DNA of 64,000 nucleotides from JAENVU01 sp046598395 (lineage in GTDB: Bacteria > Actinomycetota > Acidimicrobiia > IMCC26256 > JAENVU01), in the NCBI GenBank assembly GCA_046598395.1, contig JBKJIQ010000011.1, forward strand, positions 45,363-109,362. The letters are read 5' to 3'. Below the pieces are notes generated by a model that was not told the origin of the DNA, searched no databases, and saw only the letters and a program-made list of their open reading frames with translations. The position numbers and the translations under genes are program-made. Numbering within the stretch: position 1 is the stretch's first letter; each line of letters starts with the position of its first letter. This document shows, piece after piece, positions 42,114-50,856 of the stretch.

Positions 42114-42255
42114 AGATTTTGTCTACGCCCACTATGGAACACCCTCCGACCATGATCTGTCCAACGGGTAGTATTGATAGGTACCATCGTTAGATCAGAT
42201 GCATTGCGACCCATGGTGCGGTTTGACCATACGTAGCAATGGTTTTGGAGGAACC

Positions 42256-43143
42256 ATGGAGCTGCGACATCTCGAAACGCTGATTGCGATTGAGGAAGAA
42301 GGCACATTCACATCGGCCGCCGATACCTTGCGGACGGTCCAATCCAACGTTTCGGAGCAGGTTCGCCAACTCGAGACCGAGTTGGGGGTCACGTTGCTCG
42401 CCCGGGGACGGGGTGGCGCGTCGCCCACCGAATCCGGGCGAGTCGTGCTGGCGCGGGCTCGACGCATCCGCCGAGAGGTGGCCCTCCTGCACGAGGAACT
42501 CGCCGCGTTGAAGGGACTCCAGGTCGGTAACGCGACCTTCGGCGTGGTGGGCACCGCGAGTCGGTGGCTCGTACCGCAACTCGTCGCCCACCTCAACGCC
42601 GAGGCGCCGGGCATTCGCTTGTTGGTTCACGAGGGCGCGTCCGAGCGGTTACTCGGTGAAGTGGCCACGCAGGCCCTCGCGCAGGCGGTCGTCACCGCAC
42701 CAGTGCGCGATTCGCGCATCGTCTTCGAGCATCTCGCCGATGAACCAATGGTCGGTCTCGCGCCGATTGACGCGGATCTCCCGCCCGGCGAGTTGAAGGT
42801 GAATGACCTGGCGCGCATGCGGTTGGTGTTGCCGCCCGAGGGCAACCCGCTGCGCGGTGAGATCGAGCTGGCCGCGGCGAACCTCGGGGTGCAACTCGAC
42901 GTTCCGGTCGAGGTCGAAGGCATTCGCTTGATCGCGGACCTTGTCGCGGCGGGTGCCGGGATCGCCGTGCTTCCCGAGACCGCGGTTCCCCCGAACCTCG
43001 ACGGTCTCCGCACATTTGAGATAGCGGATCTTCCGCCACGTCAGCTCGGGCTGGTGACGCTGAAGGGAGCGCCGTTATCGCTCGCCGACCGTGCGGTTCG
43101 CGAAGCAGTGCTCGGCATCGTGGGCTGGACCCGTCGCACTTAG
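42256..43143 (+). CDS. LysR family transcriptional regulator
   Basis: A 295-residue LTTR. The N-terminal winged HTH reads MELRHLETLIAIEEEGTFTS then AADTLRTVQSNVSEQVRQLE. The periplasmic-binding-like effector domain runs from about residue 90, with the loop LVAAGAGIAVLPE. ATG 42256 has GGAGG upstream. It diverges from whiB across 230 bp. Its usual target would be a neighbouring divergent gene, but here that is whiB, so the regulon is unclear. No inducer can be inferred. Confidence 0.92.
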   Translation: MELRHLETLIAIEEEGTFTSAADTLRTVQSNVSEQVRQLETELGVTLLARGRGGASPTESGRVVLARARRIRREVALLHEELAALKGLQVGNATFGVVGTASRWLVPQLVAHLNAEAPGIRLLVHEGASERLLGEVATQALAQAVVTAPVRDSRIVFEHLADEPMVGLAPIDADLPPGELKVNDLARMRLVLPPEGNPLRGEIELAAANLGVQLDVPVEVEGIRLIADLVAAGAGIAVLPETAVPPNLDGLRTFEIADLPPRQLGLVTLKGAPLSLADRAVREAVLGIVGWTRRT

Positions 43144-43158
43144 GACCCGCGCGGGGCC

Positions 43159-43977
43159 TCAGGACGGGCGGATCAGAATCGGTGCGCCGCTGAGGTCGGT
43201 GGTGCTGTCGGGGCGATCCTCGCTCCCGTCGCTCCCGTCGCTCGCGCGGGAGCCTTCGAGGCGGAGGAAGCCCGCGCGATCCGCGTCGACGATTCGCACG
43301 CAACCGCCGCCGGGCCACACCAGGTCGGTAGCGTCGGTGAGGTTGTCGGTGAGCGTGGCGCCGAGGAGGCCGGTGAAGAAGGCGGTGGCAGCCGTTCGAT
43401 CCGGTGATCCGAGCACCACGCGTTGCAGCGTGACCGGGTGCTCGCCACGCGCCGGTGGGGCTGGCCACCACACCGGTGTACCCATGGGCTCACCACTGTG
43501 TTCGGCCGCGTTGATCGCGTCGCTGATCTGCCAGTCGTCGGAGGTTTGGGCGAGCTGCACCACGGTTCCGTGGGACTGCTTCGGCTGGAGAAATGCCTCG
43601 CGCCACTGCGGGTTGTCGAGGTTCACCCCCACCGGTTCGATGCCCGCGGCACTCAAGCGGGCGAGCGCGGTTTCGATGTCGCGGACCTTGAACGTGATGT
43701 GATGCACCGCTGGTCCGTGGCGCTCCAGGAACCGGGCGAGGAAGTCGTTCACCTCCGGTTGCCAGACGGTGAGGAGTTCGACGGTCATACCGTTGGTGCC
43801 CGTCATTCGCGGCGTGCCCATGCGGGCCTGGAGCCACCGGAATCCGTAGCCATCGCCGCCGTGAAACACCACACCTCCGAGTTTCCCGACCGCGGTCTGC
43901 AATGCGGCGCCGATGTCGAGCGTTGCGATCGCCACGTGATCGAGATCGAACTCAGCCTTCGGGGTCGCGGGCGTCAT
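43159..43977 (-). CDS. VOC superfamily (glyoxalase-like) protein
   Basis: A 272-residue protein with two vicinal-oxygen-chelate modules. The first (DLDHVAIATLDIGAALQTAV ... GPAVHHITFKVRDIETAL) looks like methylmalonyl-CoA epimerase or glyoxalase, with metal-ligand candidates His near residue 14 and in HHITF. The second starts HPVTLQRVVLGSPDRTAATA. The tail has a Gly/Ser/Asp run (ASDGSDGSEDRPD). The ATG 43977 lies in the first unit of a 14-bp tandem repeat. The substrate is unknown. Confidence 0.85.
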   Translation of the reverse strand: MTPATPKAEFDLDHVAIATLDIGAALQTAVGKLGGVVFHGGDGYGFRWLQARMGTPRMTGTNGMTVELLTVWQPEVNDFLARFLERHGPAVHHITFKVRDIETALARLSAAGIEPVGVNLDNPQWREAFLQPKQSHGTVVQLAQTSDDWQISDAINAAEHSGEPMGTPVWWPAPPARGEHPVTLQRVVLGSPDRTAATAFFTGLLGATLTDNLTDATDLVWPGGGCVRIVDADRAGFLRLEGSRASDGSDGSEDRPDSTTDLSGAPILIRPS

Positions 43978-44014
43978 GCGATGCTCGTCATGCGATGCTC
44001 GTCATGCGATGGCC
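43973..44014. repeat. 14-bp tandem repeat at the VOC gene start
   Basis: Units of GTCATGCGATGCTC at 43973-43986 and 43987-44000, with a close variant at 44001-44014 and a partial copy after it, fill the gap between the PAP2-gene stop and the VOC-gene start. Each unit carries CAT, an ATG on the minus strand, so repeat number changes the start context of the VOC gene. Confidence 0.75.
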
Positions 44015-44015
44015 C

Positions 44016-44843
44016 TCATGCGAGAGACGGTAGGCGTGGTCGTCCGGCGCGGGTGATCACGCGGGCGGCCACGTAACCGATGCCAAGAATCGCGAACCCG
44101 CCCACAGCATCGAGGATGTAGTGGTTCCCCGTGACCACGATCACCGTCACCGTCATCGCGGGATACAACGCAGACAGGAGTTTCGCCCACGCCGACTTCA
44201 CGCGCGGTACCAACACACAAGCGCACCACAACGCCCAAGCACAATGCACGCTGGGCATCGCCGCGAACTGGTTCGAGATCTTCTTCATCGCACCCGAGTT
44301 GAAGCTCCAGAACGTGGGGTATTTCGCCAACGTGTCGACGAAGCCGTAATGGTGTGGAAGGAGGCGCGGTGGCATCAACGGCCAAAAGCGAAACCCGATC
44401 AGCGCGAGCGCGGTCGCGATGGCGAGAGTGTTGCGCCAAAGCGGAAAGTCGTCGGGATACTTGCGGAACAGAAAGACGGCAACGCCGATCGTCACGACGA
44501 AATGCAACGAGCCATAGAAGTAGTTCGCACCGACGACGAGCGGTTCGATCTTGACGGCCCAATGATTGATCGCCTGCTCGTGGTAAAGGCCGAGCGTGCG
44601 TTGGAGCGCAATGAGTTGGCGGGCGTGGTGAAACGCGCGTTCCGGATGCGCGGCATCGGCGTTGCGCACCGCCGAGTACACGAGGTAGTAGGTGAGAACC
44701 GCGACGACTTCGAGCCACCAGTAGATGACGCAGCCGCCGGTAAGCACGCGCCCCCCGGGCAAGCGGCGGAGGCGGCGCTCGGTGCCAGGAGCGTTGAGAG
44801 GCGCCCCCGGATTGGAGTCGGGCGTGATCGTGGGAGTGGTCAT
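44016..44843 (-). CDS. PAP2 superfamily membrane protein (inositolphosphotransferase-like)
   Basis: A 275-residue membrane protein with about six hydrophobic helices. AAMPSVHCAWALW and VVTGNHYILDAVGG provide the PAP2 histidines and Asp; the layout resembles the PAP2_3 group that includes inositol phosphoceramide synthase-like enzymes. It would act on lipid phosphates or transfer phospho-head-groups at the membrane. The start overlaps the upstream flippase-like gene by ATGA, so the two are likely partners. Confidence 0.85.
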   Translation of the reverse strand: MTTPTITPDSNPGAPLNAPGTERRLRRLPGGRVLTGGCVIYWWLEVVAVLTYYLVYSAVRNADAAHPERAFHHARQLIALQRTLGLYHEQAINHWAVKIEPLVVGANYFYGSLHFVVTIGVAVFLFRKYPDDFPLWRNTLAIATALALIGFRFWPLMPPRLLPHHYGFVDTLAKYPTFWSFNSGAMKKISNQFAAMPSVHCAWALWCACVLVPRVKSAWAKLLSALYPAMTVTVIVVTGNHYILDAVGGFAILGIGYVAARVITRAGRPRLPSLA

Positions 44844-45841
44844 CGAGCAGAGGGCGTGGCCTCGGCCGTGGCGCGGTGACCGACTGCGAATGCGGGCGCG
44901 CCGAGGAGACTCACGATCAGCATCGTCGCGTACCACGCGAGACCAATCCCGACCGCCTTCCCGGTGGAGACACCGAGCGGGTTGAGGAGGAGGGCCAGCA
45001 TGCCCTCGCGGATGCCGAGGCCGGAGAGCGAGATCGGAACGACCTGGGCCATCGCGACCACCGGGACGAAGGCGACGATCGCTGCGAACGGCACTCCGGC
45101 ATCGAGGGTGAGCACGATGAACCCCACAGTGGCGATCACCGAGATTTGGTAGATGATCGCGGTTCCGAGCACGCCGACGACTTGGCTCCGGTCGCGGCGG
45201 AGGTTGCCGATGCCGATGTGCACGGCACCGATGAAGCGGGTCCAGCTCTCGTGATCTTGGAACCGTCCGGCGGCCCGGGGGTGGCCCGCCAGGAAGAGAA
45301 TCGTGCCGAGCGCGGCTAGCGCGATCCCCGAGATCAGCAACGCAACCCACGCAGTGCTGGTGCCGAGCAGACTCGGATCGAGGATGAGCCCGCAGATACA
45401 GAGCAGCGGGAGCGCGAGGAAACCGGTGAGGCGTTCGAGCGCCACGGCACCGAACGCGGTCTCGGTCGATCCGATGTTCTTGGCGCTGCGCGTGACGCGC
45501 AGGACGTCGCCTCCGATGGTGGACGGCAAGACGTTGCCCACGAACTGGCCCGCGAAGTAGTGGGTGCTGAGGGTGCGCAACCGCACGTGGACCCCGAACG
45601 CTTCGATCACGCGCTGCCACCGCCACGCGGAGAGGATGATCCCGAGGCCGGCGCAGGCCAGTGCCAGCGCGAACCACACGAGCGCCCCGAGGTGGCGTTG
45701 ACGCGGTGGGACTGCGGCGTCGAAGTCGATCTGGCTGATGAGGATGGCGAGCAGGACTGCGCTGACCACGATCCGAATGCCGAGGGCCACCCCGCCTCGC
45801 CGGACGGGGGCGTCCGGTGCTCCGGTTTCGGCCTCCTGCAT
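44840..45841 (-). CDS. Lysylphosphatidylglycerol synthase TM-region / UPF0104 family protein
   Basis: A 333-residue membrane protein with about eight hydrophobic segments. Markers of the family are WRWQRVIEAFG, QFVGNVLPSTIGGDVLRV and the C-terminal PISLSGLGIREGMLALLL. Such domains move lipids in MprF and occur alone near glycosyltransferases and lipid enzymes. It precedes and overlaps the PAP2 gene, suggesting a lipid-linked export or remodelling pair. It diverges from the alpha/beta hydrolase gene. Confidence 0.87.
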   Translation of the reverse strand: MQEAETGAPDAPVRRGGVALGIRIVVSAVLLAILISQIDFDAAVPPRQRHLGALVWFALALACAGLGIILSAWRWQRVIEAFGVHVRLRTLSTHYFAGQFVGNVLPSTIGGDVLRVTRSAKNIGSTETAFGAVALERLTGFLALPLLCICGLILDPSLLGTSTAWVALLISGIALAALGTILFLAGHPRAAGRFQDHESWTRFIGAVHIGIGNLRRDRSQVVGVLGTAIIYQISVIATVGFIVLTLDAGVPFAAIVAFVPVVAMAQVVPISLSGLGIREGMLALLLNPLGVSTGKAVGIGLAWYATMLIVSLLGAPAFAVGHRATAEATPSAR

Positions 45842-45908
45842 GACGACCTAGCCTATGGGGTCCTTTGGTGGCGGAGCGGCCGCGTGAGATGTGGTGTGGG
45901 AGGAAATC

Positions 45909-46736
45909 GTGCGAATCATGACCGACGATGGTGTCGGCCTGGAAGTACTCGTCCGGGGAACCGGTCCGGCGCTGGTGCTCGTGCACGGACACGGCGGCGC
46001 CAAAGAAGACTTCTTCGATCAGATCGACGACCTCGCCCGGGATCACTGCGTGGTGACCTTCGACCTGCGCGGTCATGGTGAGAGCGACGGGCCGGAGGAC
46101 GAGTCGTGGTATTCGCTTGATCGGTTTGCCGCGGACATCGAGAACGTGGTCGACCACCTCGAACTCCCGACGGTCAGGCTCCTCGGTCATTCGATGGGCG
46201 GAATGATCGCTCGTCGCTTCGTCCTTGCCCATCCGGAGCGCGTCGCCGCGCTGATTTTGATGAACACCTCACCCGGGCCGCCGCCGAATCTCGATGCCGG
46301 CATGATCGACCTCGGAGTGCAGATCGCTTACGAGCAGGGCATGGACGAACTCAAACGGGTGATGGATGCCTTCTCGCCTCTCGGGACGCCGGCGTACGAG
46401 CGGATGCTCATCGATCGGCCGGGCTACCGCGAGTTCGGGGACGCGAAATGGGCGAACGTGAGCCGTGCGATGTACACCGAGACGATGGTCGAGATTCGGG
46501 ACCAGCCGGATCAGCTGGCGGAACTGGCGCGCGTGCGGTGCCCGACCCTCGTGATGGTGGGCATCGAGGACGAGCGATTCTTCGGGGTGTCCGAAACGAT
46601 GGCCACCACGATCCCCGGCGCCCAACTCGTGGTCATCGCGGGTGCGGGCCACTCACCACAGTTCGAGAACGGCCCGGCCTGGTTGGAGACCCTCGGCGGC
46701 TTCCTCGCCGGTGTCGACGCACTCAGCCCGGCGTAG
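45909..46736 (+). CDS. Alpha/beta-fold hydrolase
   Basis: A 275-residue hydrolase. The oxyanion segment LVLVHGHGGAKEDF, nucleophile elbow LLGHSMGGMIAR, Asp in VMVGIEDERF and His in AGAGHSPQFE make a complete triad. The overall look is that of esterases and lactonases related to 3-oxoadipate enol-lactonase. GTG 45909 is placed behind GGGAGGAAATC, which is much better than the upstream in-frame GTG. The substrate is unknown. Confidence 0.9.
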   Translation: MRIMTDDGVGLEVLVRGTGPALVLVHGHGGAKEDFFDQIDDLARDHCVVTFDLRGHGESDGPEDESWYSLDRFAADIENVVDHLELPTVRLLGHSMGGMIARRFVLAHPERVAALILMNTSPGPPPNLDAGMIDLGVQIAYEQGMDELKRVMDAFSPLGTPAYERMLIDRPGYREFGDAKWANVSRAMYTETMVEIRDQPDQLAELARVRCPTLVMVGIEDERFFGVSETMATTIPGAQLVVIAGAGHSPQFENGPAWLETLGGFLAGVDALSPA

Positions 46737-46754
46737 CGCGGCCCGGACCTCAAC

Positions 46755-46809
46755 CTGTTTCGTGTCGCGAGCCCGTCGCTACAACGACGGAATCGCCACA
46801 AGAAACGGG
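46755..46809. terminator. Convergent terminator hairpin
   Basis: GTTTCGTGTCGCGA pairs imperfectly with TCGCCACAAGAAAC, and an inner CCGTCG...CGACGG extends the structure. It fills the gap between the convergent hydrolase and thioesterase genes and can act in both directions. Confidence 0.65.
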
Positions 46810-46834
46810 GGTGGGTGGCCTCCGACCGGTCGGG

Positions 46835-47221
46835 TCAGGCGGTGCCGTTGGCGCGGGCGAGGAATCGGCCCTCTTCCACGACCACTCGGGTGATGCGTCC
46901 TGCCGCCACCAGACCAGCGCGGTACTTCACCGAGACCCGGAACGTGAGGCGGCGGCCTTCGATGGTCTCGAGCACGGCCTCGGTGGTGACTTCGTCGCCC
47001 ACGGGAACCGGGGCCAGGTGATCGAGCTGCACTCGATAGCCCACGGTCGTGTGGCCGGCAGGCACGTGGCCCTCGACCGCGGCGACCGCAGCTTGTTCGG
47101 CGAGTCGCACTACGTGCGGGGTGGCGAGTACCGGGACCGATCCCGTGCCCTGGGCCAGCGCGGTGTCCTCGTGGGTGACGGTATGAGTCACATACCCGGA
47201 GAGTCCAGCGTCGATCGGCAC
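46835..47221 (-). CDS. Thioesterase (FlK-like hotdog) family protein
   Basis: A 128-residue hotdog-fold protein. The segment VPVLATPHVVRLAEQAAVAA and the following HTTVGYRVQLDHLAPVPVGDE match the fluoroacetyl-CoA thioesterase-like family, whose members use a Thr/Ser, Glu and His set; His in HVVRLAEQA and Glu are seen. It probably hydrolyses a short acyl-CoA. GTG 47221 is the start. It is divergent from tldD. Confidence 0.87.
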   Translation of the reverse strand: MPIDAGLSGYVTHTVTHEDTALAQGTGSVPVLATPHVVRLAEQAAVAAVEGHVPAGHTTVGYRVQLDHLAPVPVGDEVTTEAVLETIEGRRLTFRVSVKYRAGLVAAGRITRVVVEEGRFLARANGTA

Positions 47222-47359
47222 CGCCGTACCCTAGGACTCTCTTGGTCGGTGAACTCCTCTTCGGCTTCCTGTCGATCCGGTTTGGAGGAGTTCACCTTCT
47301 CTTCCCATATTGTCGCGAGGCCGGTGGTTGGGTCCGGCCACGTATTTCGCGAGAGGGGA

Positions 47360-48754
47360 ATGCTCATGATCGAGACTCCGGTGGTGGAAGCCACTTTGCG
47401 CCGAGCGTTGGCTGGCGGTGGCGATTTCGCCGATGTGTTCGTGGAGGATCGATCGTCCACTTCGGCCACCTACGACGACGGCAAGGTCGAAGAGATGCGG
47501 TCCGGGCGTAGCCGCGGCGCGGGAATACGGGTCGTGCGGGGCGAGACCACCGGGTTCGCGCATACGTCGGACCTCTCCTCTGAGGGTCTTGGTGCCGCGG
47601 CGGATGCGGCGGCCGCGGCGGCGCACGCGGGTGGGCCGGGCACGCAGGTAGCGCCGCTACAGAAACGCAACGCGCCGGTACCCCATCAGGTGGCGACCCT
47701 GCCGGAGAGTGTGAGCAAGGCGCGCAAGGTCGAGATGTTGGCCCGCGCCGATGCCGCGGCTCGCGACGTCGCCGGTGCGATCACGCAGGTCACGTCGAGC
47801 TACGCAGACGGCCGCCGCCGGATTCTGGTGGCGAACTCAGATGGTGTGCTTGCGACCGACGATCAGGTCCGCACTCGGTTCGCGGTTACTTGTGTTGCGG
47901 CGAGCGACACCGGACTGCAGACGGGAAGCGAAGCGCCCGGCCGCACGATCGGTTTCGAGTTCTTCGACGAGCACCCGCCCGAGGAGATCGCGCGTATCGC
48001 GGCGGCTCGGGCCGTCTCCAAGCTCGATGCGCGCCCCGCGCCGAGTGGCAAGTTGCCGGTGGTGCTGCGCCGAGGCGCGGGCGGTGTGCTCTTTCACGAA
48101 GCGTGTGGCCACGGTCTCGAAGCCGACCTCGTGAATCGCGACGCTTCGGTGTTCCGCGGCCGCGTGGGCGAACGGGTGGCCAATCCCGGCGTGACGCTGG
48201 TGGACGACGGGTTGCTGGCTCGCGACTGGGGTGCCTGCGCGATCGACGACGAAGGCGCGCCCGCGCAACGCAACGTGCTGATCGACGACGGCATTCTCAC
48301 CGACTACATGTGGGATCTGCGCAGCGCCCGGCGCGATGGCCGGGCGGGTTCGGGCAATGGCCGCCGCGAGACGTATCAGCATCTGCCGATGGTGCGGATG
48401 ACGAACACCTACATCACGCGCGGCACCGATGACCCGGACGAGATCATCCGCCAAACCCCCTACGGCCTGTATTGCGTGGCGCTCGGAGGTGGTCAGGTGA
48501 ATACCGCGACCGGAGACTTCGTGTTCGGTATCACAGAGGCGTACATGATCGAAGACGGTCAGATCGGTGCACCGGTGCGCTCCGCCCAGCTGATCGGCAA
48601 CGGGCCCGAGGCGTTGCGAGCGGTCGATGCAGTCGGTTGGGACTTCGACACGTGGACCGGTATGTGTGGCAAGGACGGTCAGAGTGTTCCCGTCTCCTCC
48701 GGCCAACCGACGTTGCGGGTGGCTGAACTCACCGTGGGGGGTACCGCGTCGTGA
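47360..48754 (+). CDS. tldD: Metalloprotease TldD
   Basis: The catalytic partner of the TldD/TldE protease, which trims peptides such as microcins or RiPP precursors and other unfolded substrates. The 464-residue protein has the HExxxH zinc motif in FHEACGHGLEADLV. DRSSTSATYDDGKVEEM and the C-terminal GGGQVNTATGDFVFGITEAY are conserved. ATG 47360 has GAGAGGGGA upstream. The stop overlaps the tldE start by GTGA. Confidence 0.95.
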   Translation: MLMIETPVVEATLRRALAGGGDFADVFVEDRSSTSATYDDGKVEEMRSGRSRGAGIRVVRGETTGFAHTSDLSSEGLGAAADAAAAAAHAGGPGTQVAPLQKRNAPVPHQVATLPESVSKARKVEMLARADAAARDVAGAITQVTSSYADGRRRILVANSDGVLATDDQVRTRFAVTCVAASDTGLQTGSEAPGRTIGFEFFDEHPPEEIARIAAARAVSKLDARPAPSGKLPVVLRRGAGGVLFHEACGHGLEADLVNRDASVFRGRVGERVANPGVTLVDDGLLARDWGACAIDDEGAPAQRNVLIDDGILTDYMWDLRSARRDGRAGSGNGRRETYQHLPMVRMTNTYITRGTDDPDEIIRQTPYGLYCVALGGGQVNTATGDFVFGITEAYMIEDGQIGAPVRSAQLIGNGPEALRAVDAVGWDFDTWTGMCGKDGQSVPVSSGQPTLRVAELTVGGTAS

Positions 48755-50106
48755 GTGGACCGGACCTCGGCACGATCGCACGGGATATCGCGGGCGCGGC
48801 ACTGCCCGGCGAGCAGCTCGAGGCGTATGTGGTGCACTCGCGTGAGACCGAGATCAAGGTGTTCAACGGTGAGGTCGAGTCGCTCTCGGTCGCTGCGGTT
48901 GCAGGGATCGGCGTGCGGGTCATTGCGCAGGGTCGCCAAGGCATCGCGTACGCGGGAACGCTCGACGCCGATGTGATTGCGGCGACGCTGAGCGACGCGC
49001 GCGACAACGCGTCGTACGGCGCGCCGGACCCGGGTTATGGGTTGGCCGAACCTTCTGACGTTGATGGCATCGAACCCATTGTGCTGGATCTCTGGCGTGA
49101 CGATGTGCTGGGTACCTCCACGGCTGAGAAGGTTGCCCTCGCGATCGCGACCGACCGCGCGGTGTTGGCCGCAGACTCGCGCATTCGTGGGGTTGAATCC
49201 ACCGATTACGGCGACGCTGCGTTCGAGATGGCGATGGCCGCGTCCACCGGCGTGACCGCCGCGCAAGCGCGCACGGTGTGTTCGGTGTCGAGTACCGCAA
49301 TGGCCGGCGAGCGCGACGCGACCCAAACCGGCTCCGGCTTCGATGTGGGCCGCGGGTTCGGTGATCTCGTCATCGACCGCGCCGTTGCCATGGCCGCGCA
49401 ACGTTCCACCCGCCTCCTCGGCGCGACCCAACCCAAGACCCAGCGACTACCGGTGGTCTTCGATCCGATGGTGACCGCCTCGGTGTTGTCACTCATCGGC
49501 GCGGCGCTGAACGGCGAAGCCGTCCTCAAAGGCCGGTCGATGTTTGCCGACCGCCTGGGCGAGATAGTGGGCGCGTCGAGCGTGACGATCGTCGACGATC
49601 CCACCAACCCCGCCGCGTTCGGCGCGAGTCCGGTGGACAGTGAGGGAGTGCCCACCCGTCCCACCACGTTGATTCGTGATGGTCGTCTCGATGGCTTCCT
49701 GCACAATCTCTACACCGCCCGCCGGACCGGCGCGCCGACCACGGGCTCCGCCGTGCGCGGCTACGCATCCACGCCCGGAGTCGGCGCCCGCGCGCTGCAT
49801 CTGCTTCCCGGGGCGAAGTCGCCGTCCGAGATCATGGCTTCGGTCCCGGAGGCGCTCTACGTGCAGTCGGTGTCGGGCTTGCACTCGGGCACCAATACGG
49901 TGAGTGGTGACTTCTCGGTGGGTGCTGAAGGGCTCATGGTGCGCGACGGTCAGTTCGCGGAACCCGTGCGTGAGATCACGGTTGCGTCCACGCTGCAACG
50001 AATGTTGCTCGACGTCCTGGAGATCGGCTCGGACCTCACCTGGCTTCCGGGCAGCACCGCCGGACTCACGCTGCTCGTGGCCGACATGACCATGGCCGGC
50101 GCCTGA
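48751..50106 (+). CDS. tldE: TldE/PmbA subunit of the TldD/TldE protease
   Basis: A 451-residue partner protein without the HExxxH motif. LEAYVVHSRETEIKVFNGEV at the start, the central VFDPMVTASVLSLIGAALNG and the C-terminal SGLHSGTNTVSGDFSVGAEG are PmbA signatures. The GTG start overlaps the tldD stop. Together the pair should form the heterodimeric protease. No RiPP precursor gene is apparent next to it. Confidence 0.94.
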   Translation: MSGPDLGTIARDIAGAALPGEQLEAYVVHSRETEIKVFNGEVESLSVAAVAGIGVRVIAQGRQGIAYAGTLDADVIAATLSDARDNASYGAPDPGYGLAEPSDVDGIEPIVLDLWRDDVLGTSTAEKVALAIATDRAVLAADSRIRGVESTDYGDAAFEMAMAASTGVTAAQARTVCSVSSTAMAGERDATQTGSGFDVGRGFGDLVIDRAVAMAAQRSTRLLGATQPKTQRLPVVFDPMVTASVLSLIGAALNGEAVLKGRSMFADRLGEIVGASSVTIVDDPTNPAAFGASPVDSEGVPTRPTTLIRDGRLDGFLHNLYTARRTGAPTTGSAVRGYASTPGVGARALHLLPGAKSPSEIMASVPEALYVQSVSGLHSGTNTVSGDFSVGAEGLMVRDGQFAEPVREITVASTLQRMLLDVLEIGSDLTWLPGSTAGLTLLVADMTMAGA

Positions 50107-50115
50107 GGAGGCCGG

Positions 50116-50832
50116 TTAGGAGATGGCGGTGCCGCGGCGGGCGAGGATGGCGTCGAGTTCGGCGACCGCGACGAATGGGTTGTCGCCCACGCGCACCGTC
50201 TCCATCCCGAGCGAACGGCCCGCGGCCACGTTGTCGGCGTTGTCGTCGAGGAAGACGCATGCGTCGGGTGCCACGCCGATTCGCTCGCAGGTGAGCAAGT
50301 AGATCTCCGGGTTCGGCTTGCGCAACTTCACTGCGGAGGAGTCGACGACGATCGCGAAGAGTTCGTCCACCGGGAAGGTGGCCCGCCAGTGGTCGCCCCA
50401 CTCCACCACGTTGTTCGTGAGCAGCGCGATCGGAGTGCCTGCGGCTTTGAGCGCGCGGGCCTTGTGCACGATGGGCCAGTGCACGCCCACGGGCATGTCG
50501 GCCATGAACTGGAGGTACGCACCCATGTCGATCTCTTGGCCGAGGACCGCGGGTGCCCGCCGAGAAACACCCTCGAACCATTCGGTCAGCGTGAGTTCGC
50601 CCACTTCGAGTCGATGCCAATCATGAGTGACGGACTCGGTGGGTAGTGCTCGTTCCACTTCATGTGCTGCGCCTTCAACGCCCACGTAGGCCTTGTCGCC
50701 GAAGAGGAGTTCGAGCACCGAACCGGACGGATAGCCCATCCGGGTTTCGAAATCCCCGATGCCCCGGAACAACGGGCTGGAGAACACGCCGCCATAATCG
50801 AAGATCACGGCTTCAATCTTGGGCTGAGTCAC
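50116..50832 (-). CDS. HAD family hydrolase
   Basis: A 238-residue HAD subfamily IA protein. Motif I is VIFDYGGVFSSP (nucleophile Asp; the second position is Gly-Val, as in the phosphatase domain of epoxide hydrolases), motif II LLTNN, motif III KLRKPNPEIY and motif IV FLDDNADNV. A helical cap lies between residues 20 and 110. A phosphatase or haloalkanoic acid dehalogenase-like role is possible; motif IV favours phosphatase. It converges with tldE. Confidence 0.88.
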   Translation of the reverse strand: MTQPKIEAVIFDYGGVFSSPLFRGIGDFETRMGYPSGSVLELLFGDKAYVGVEGAAHEVERALPTESVTHDWHRLEVGELTLTEWFEGVSRRAPAVLGQEIDMGAYLQFMADMPVGVHWPIVHKARALKAAGTPIALLTNNVVEWGDHWRATFPVDELFAIVVDSSAVKLRKPNPEIYLLTCERIGVAPDACVFLDDNADNVAAGRSLGMETVRVGDNPFVAVAELDAILARRGTAIS

Positions 50833-50856
50833 GGGCGGAGGGTACTGGAGCGCGGA

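Noticed and set aside
42032..42307. A 91-codon minus-strand open frame across the whiB leader and lysR start
   Set aside because: It overlaps lysR antisense, covers the leader hairpin and shows no protein-like pattern.
47360..50106. RiPP or microcin biosynthetic cluster around tldD-tldE
   Set aside because: No precursor peptide, cyclodehydratase, lanthionine or radical-SAM maturase gene is adjacent; the pair is common as housekeeping.
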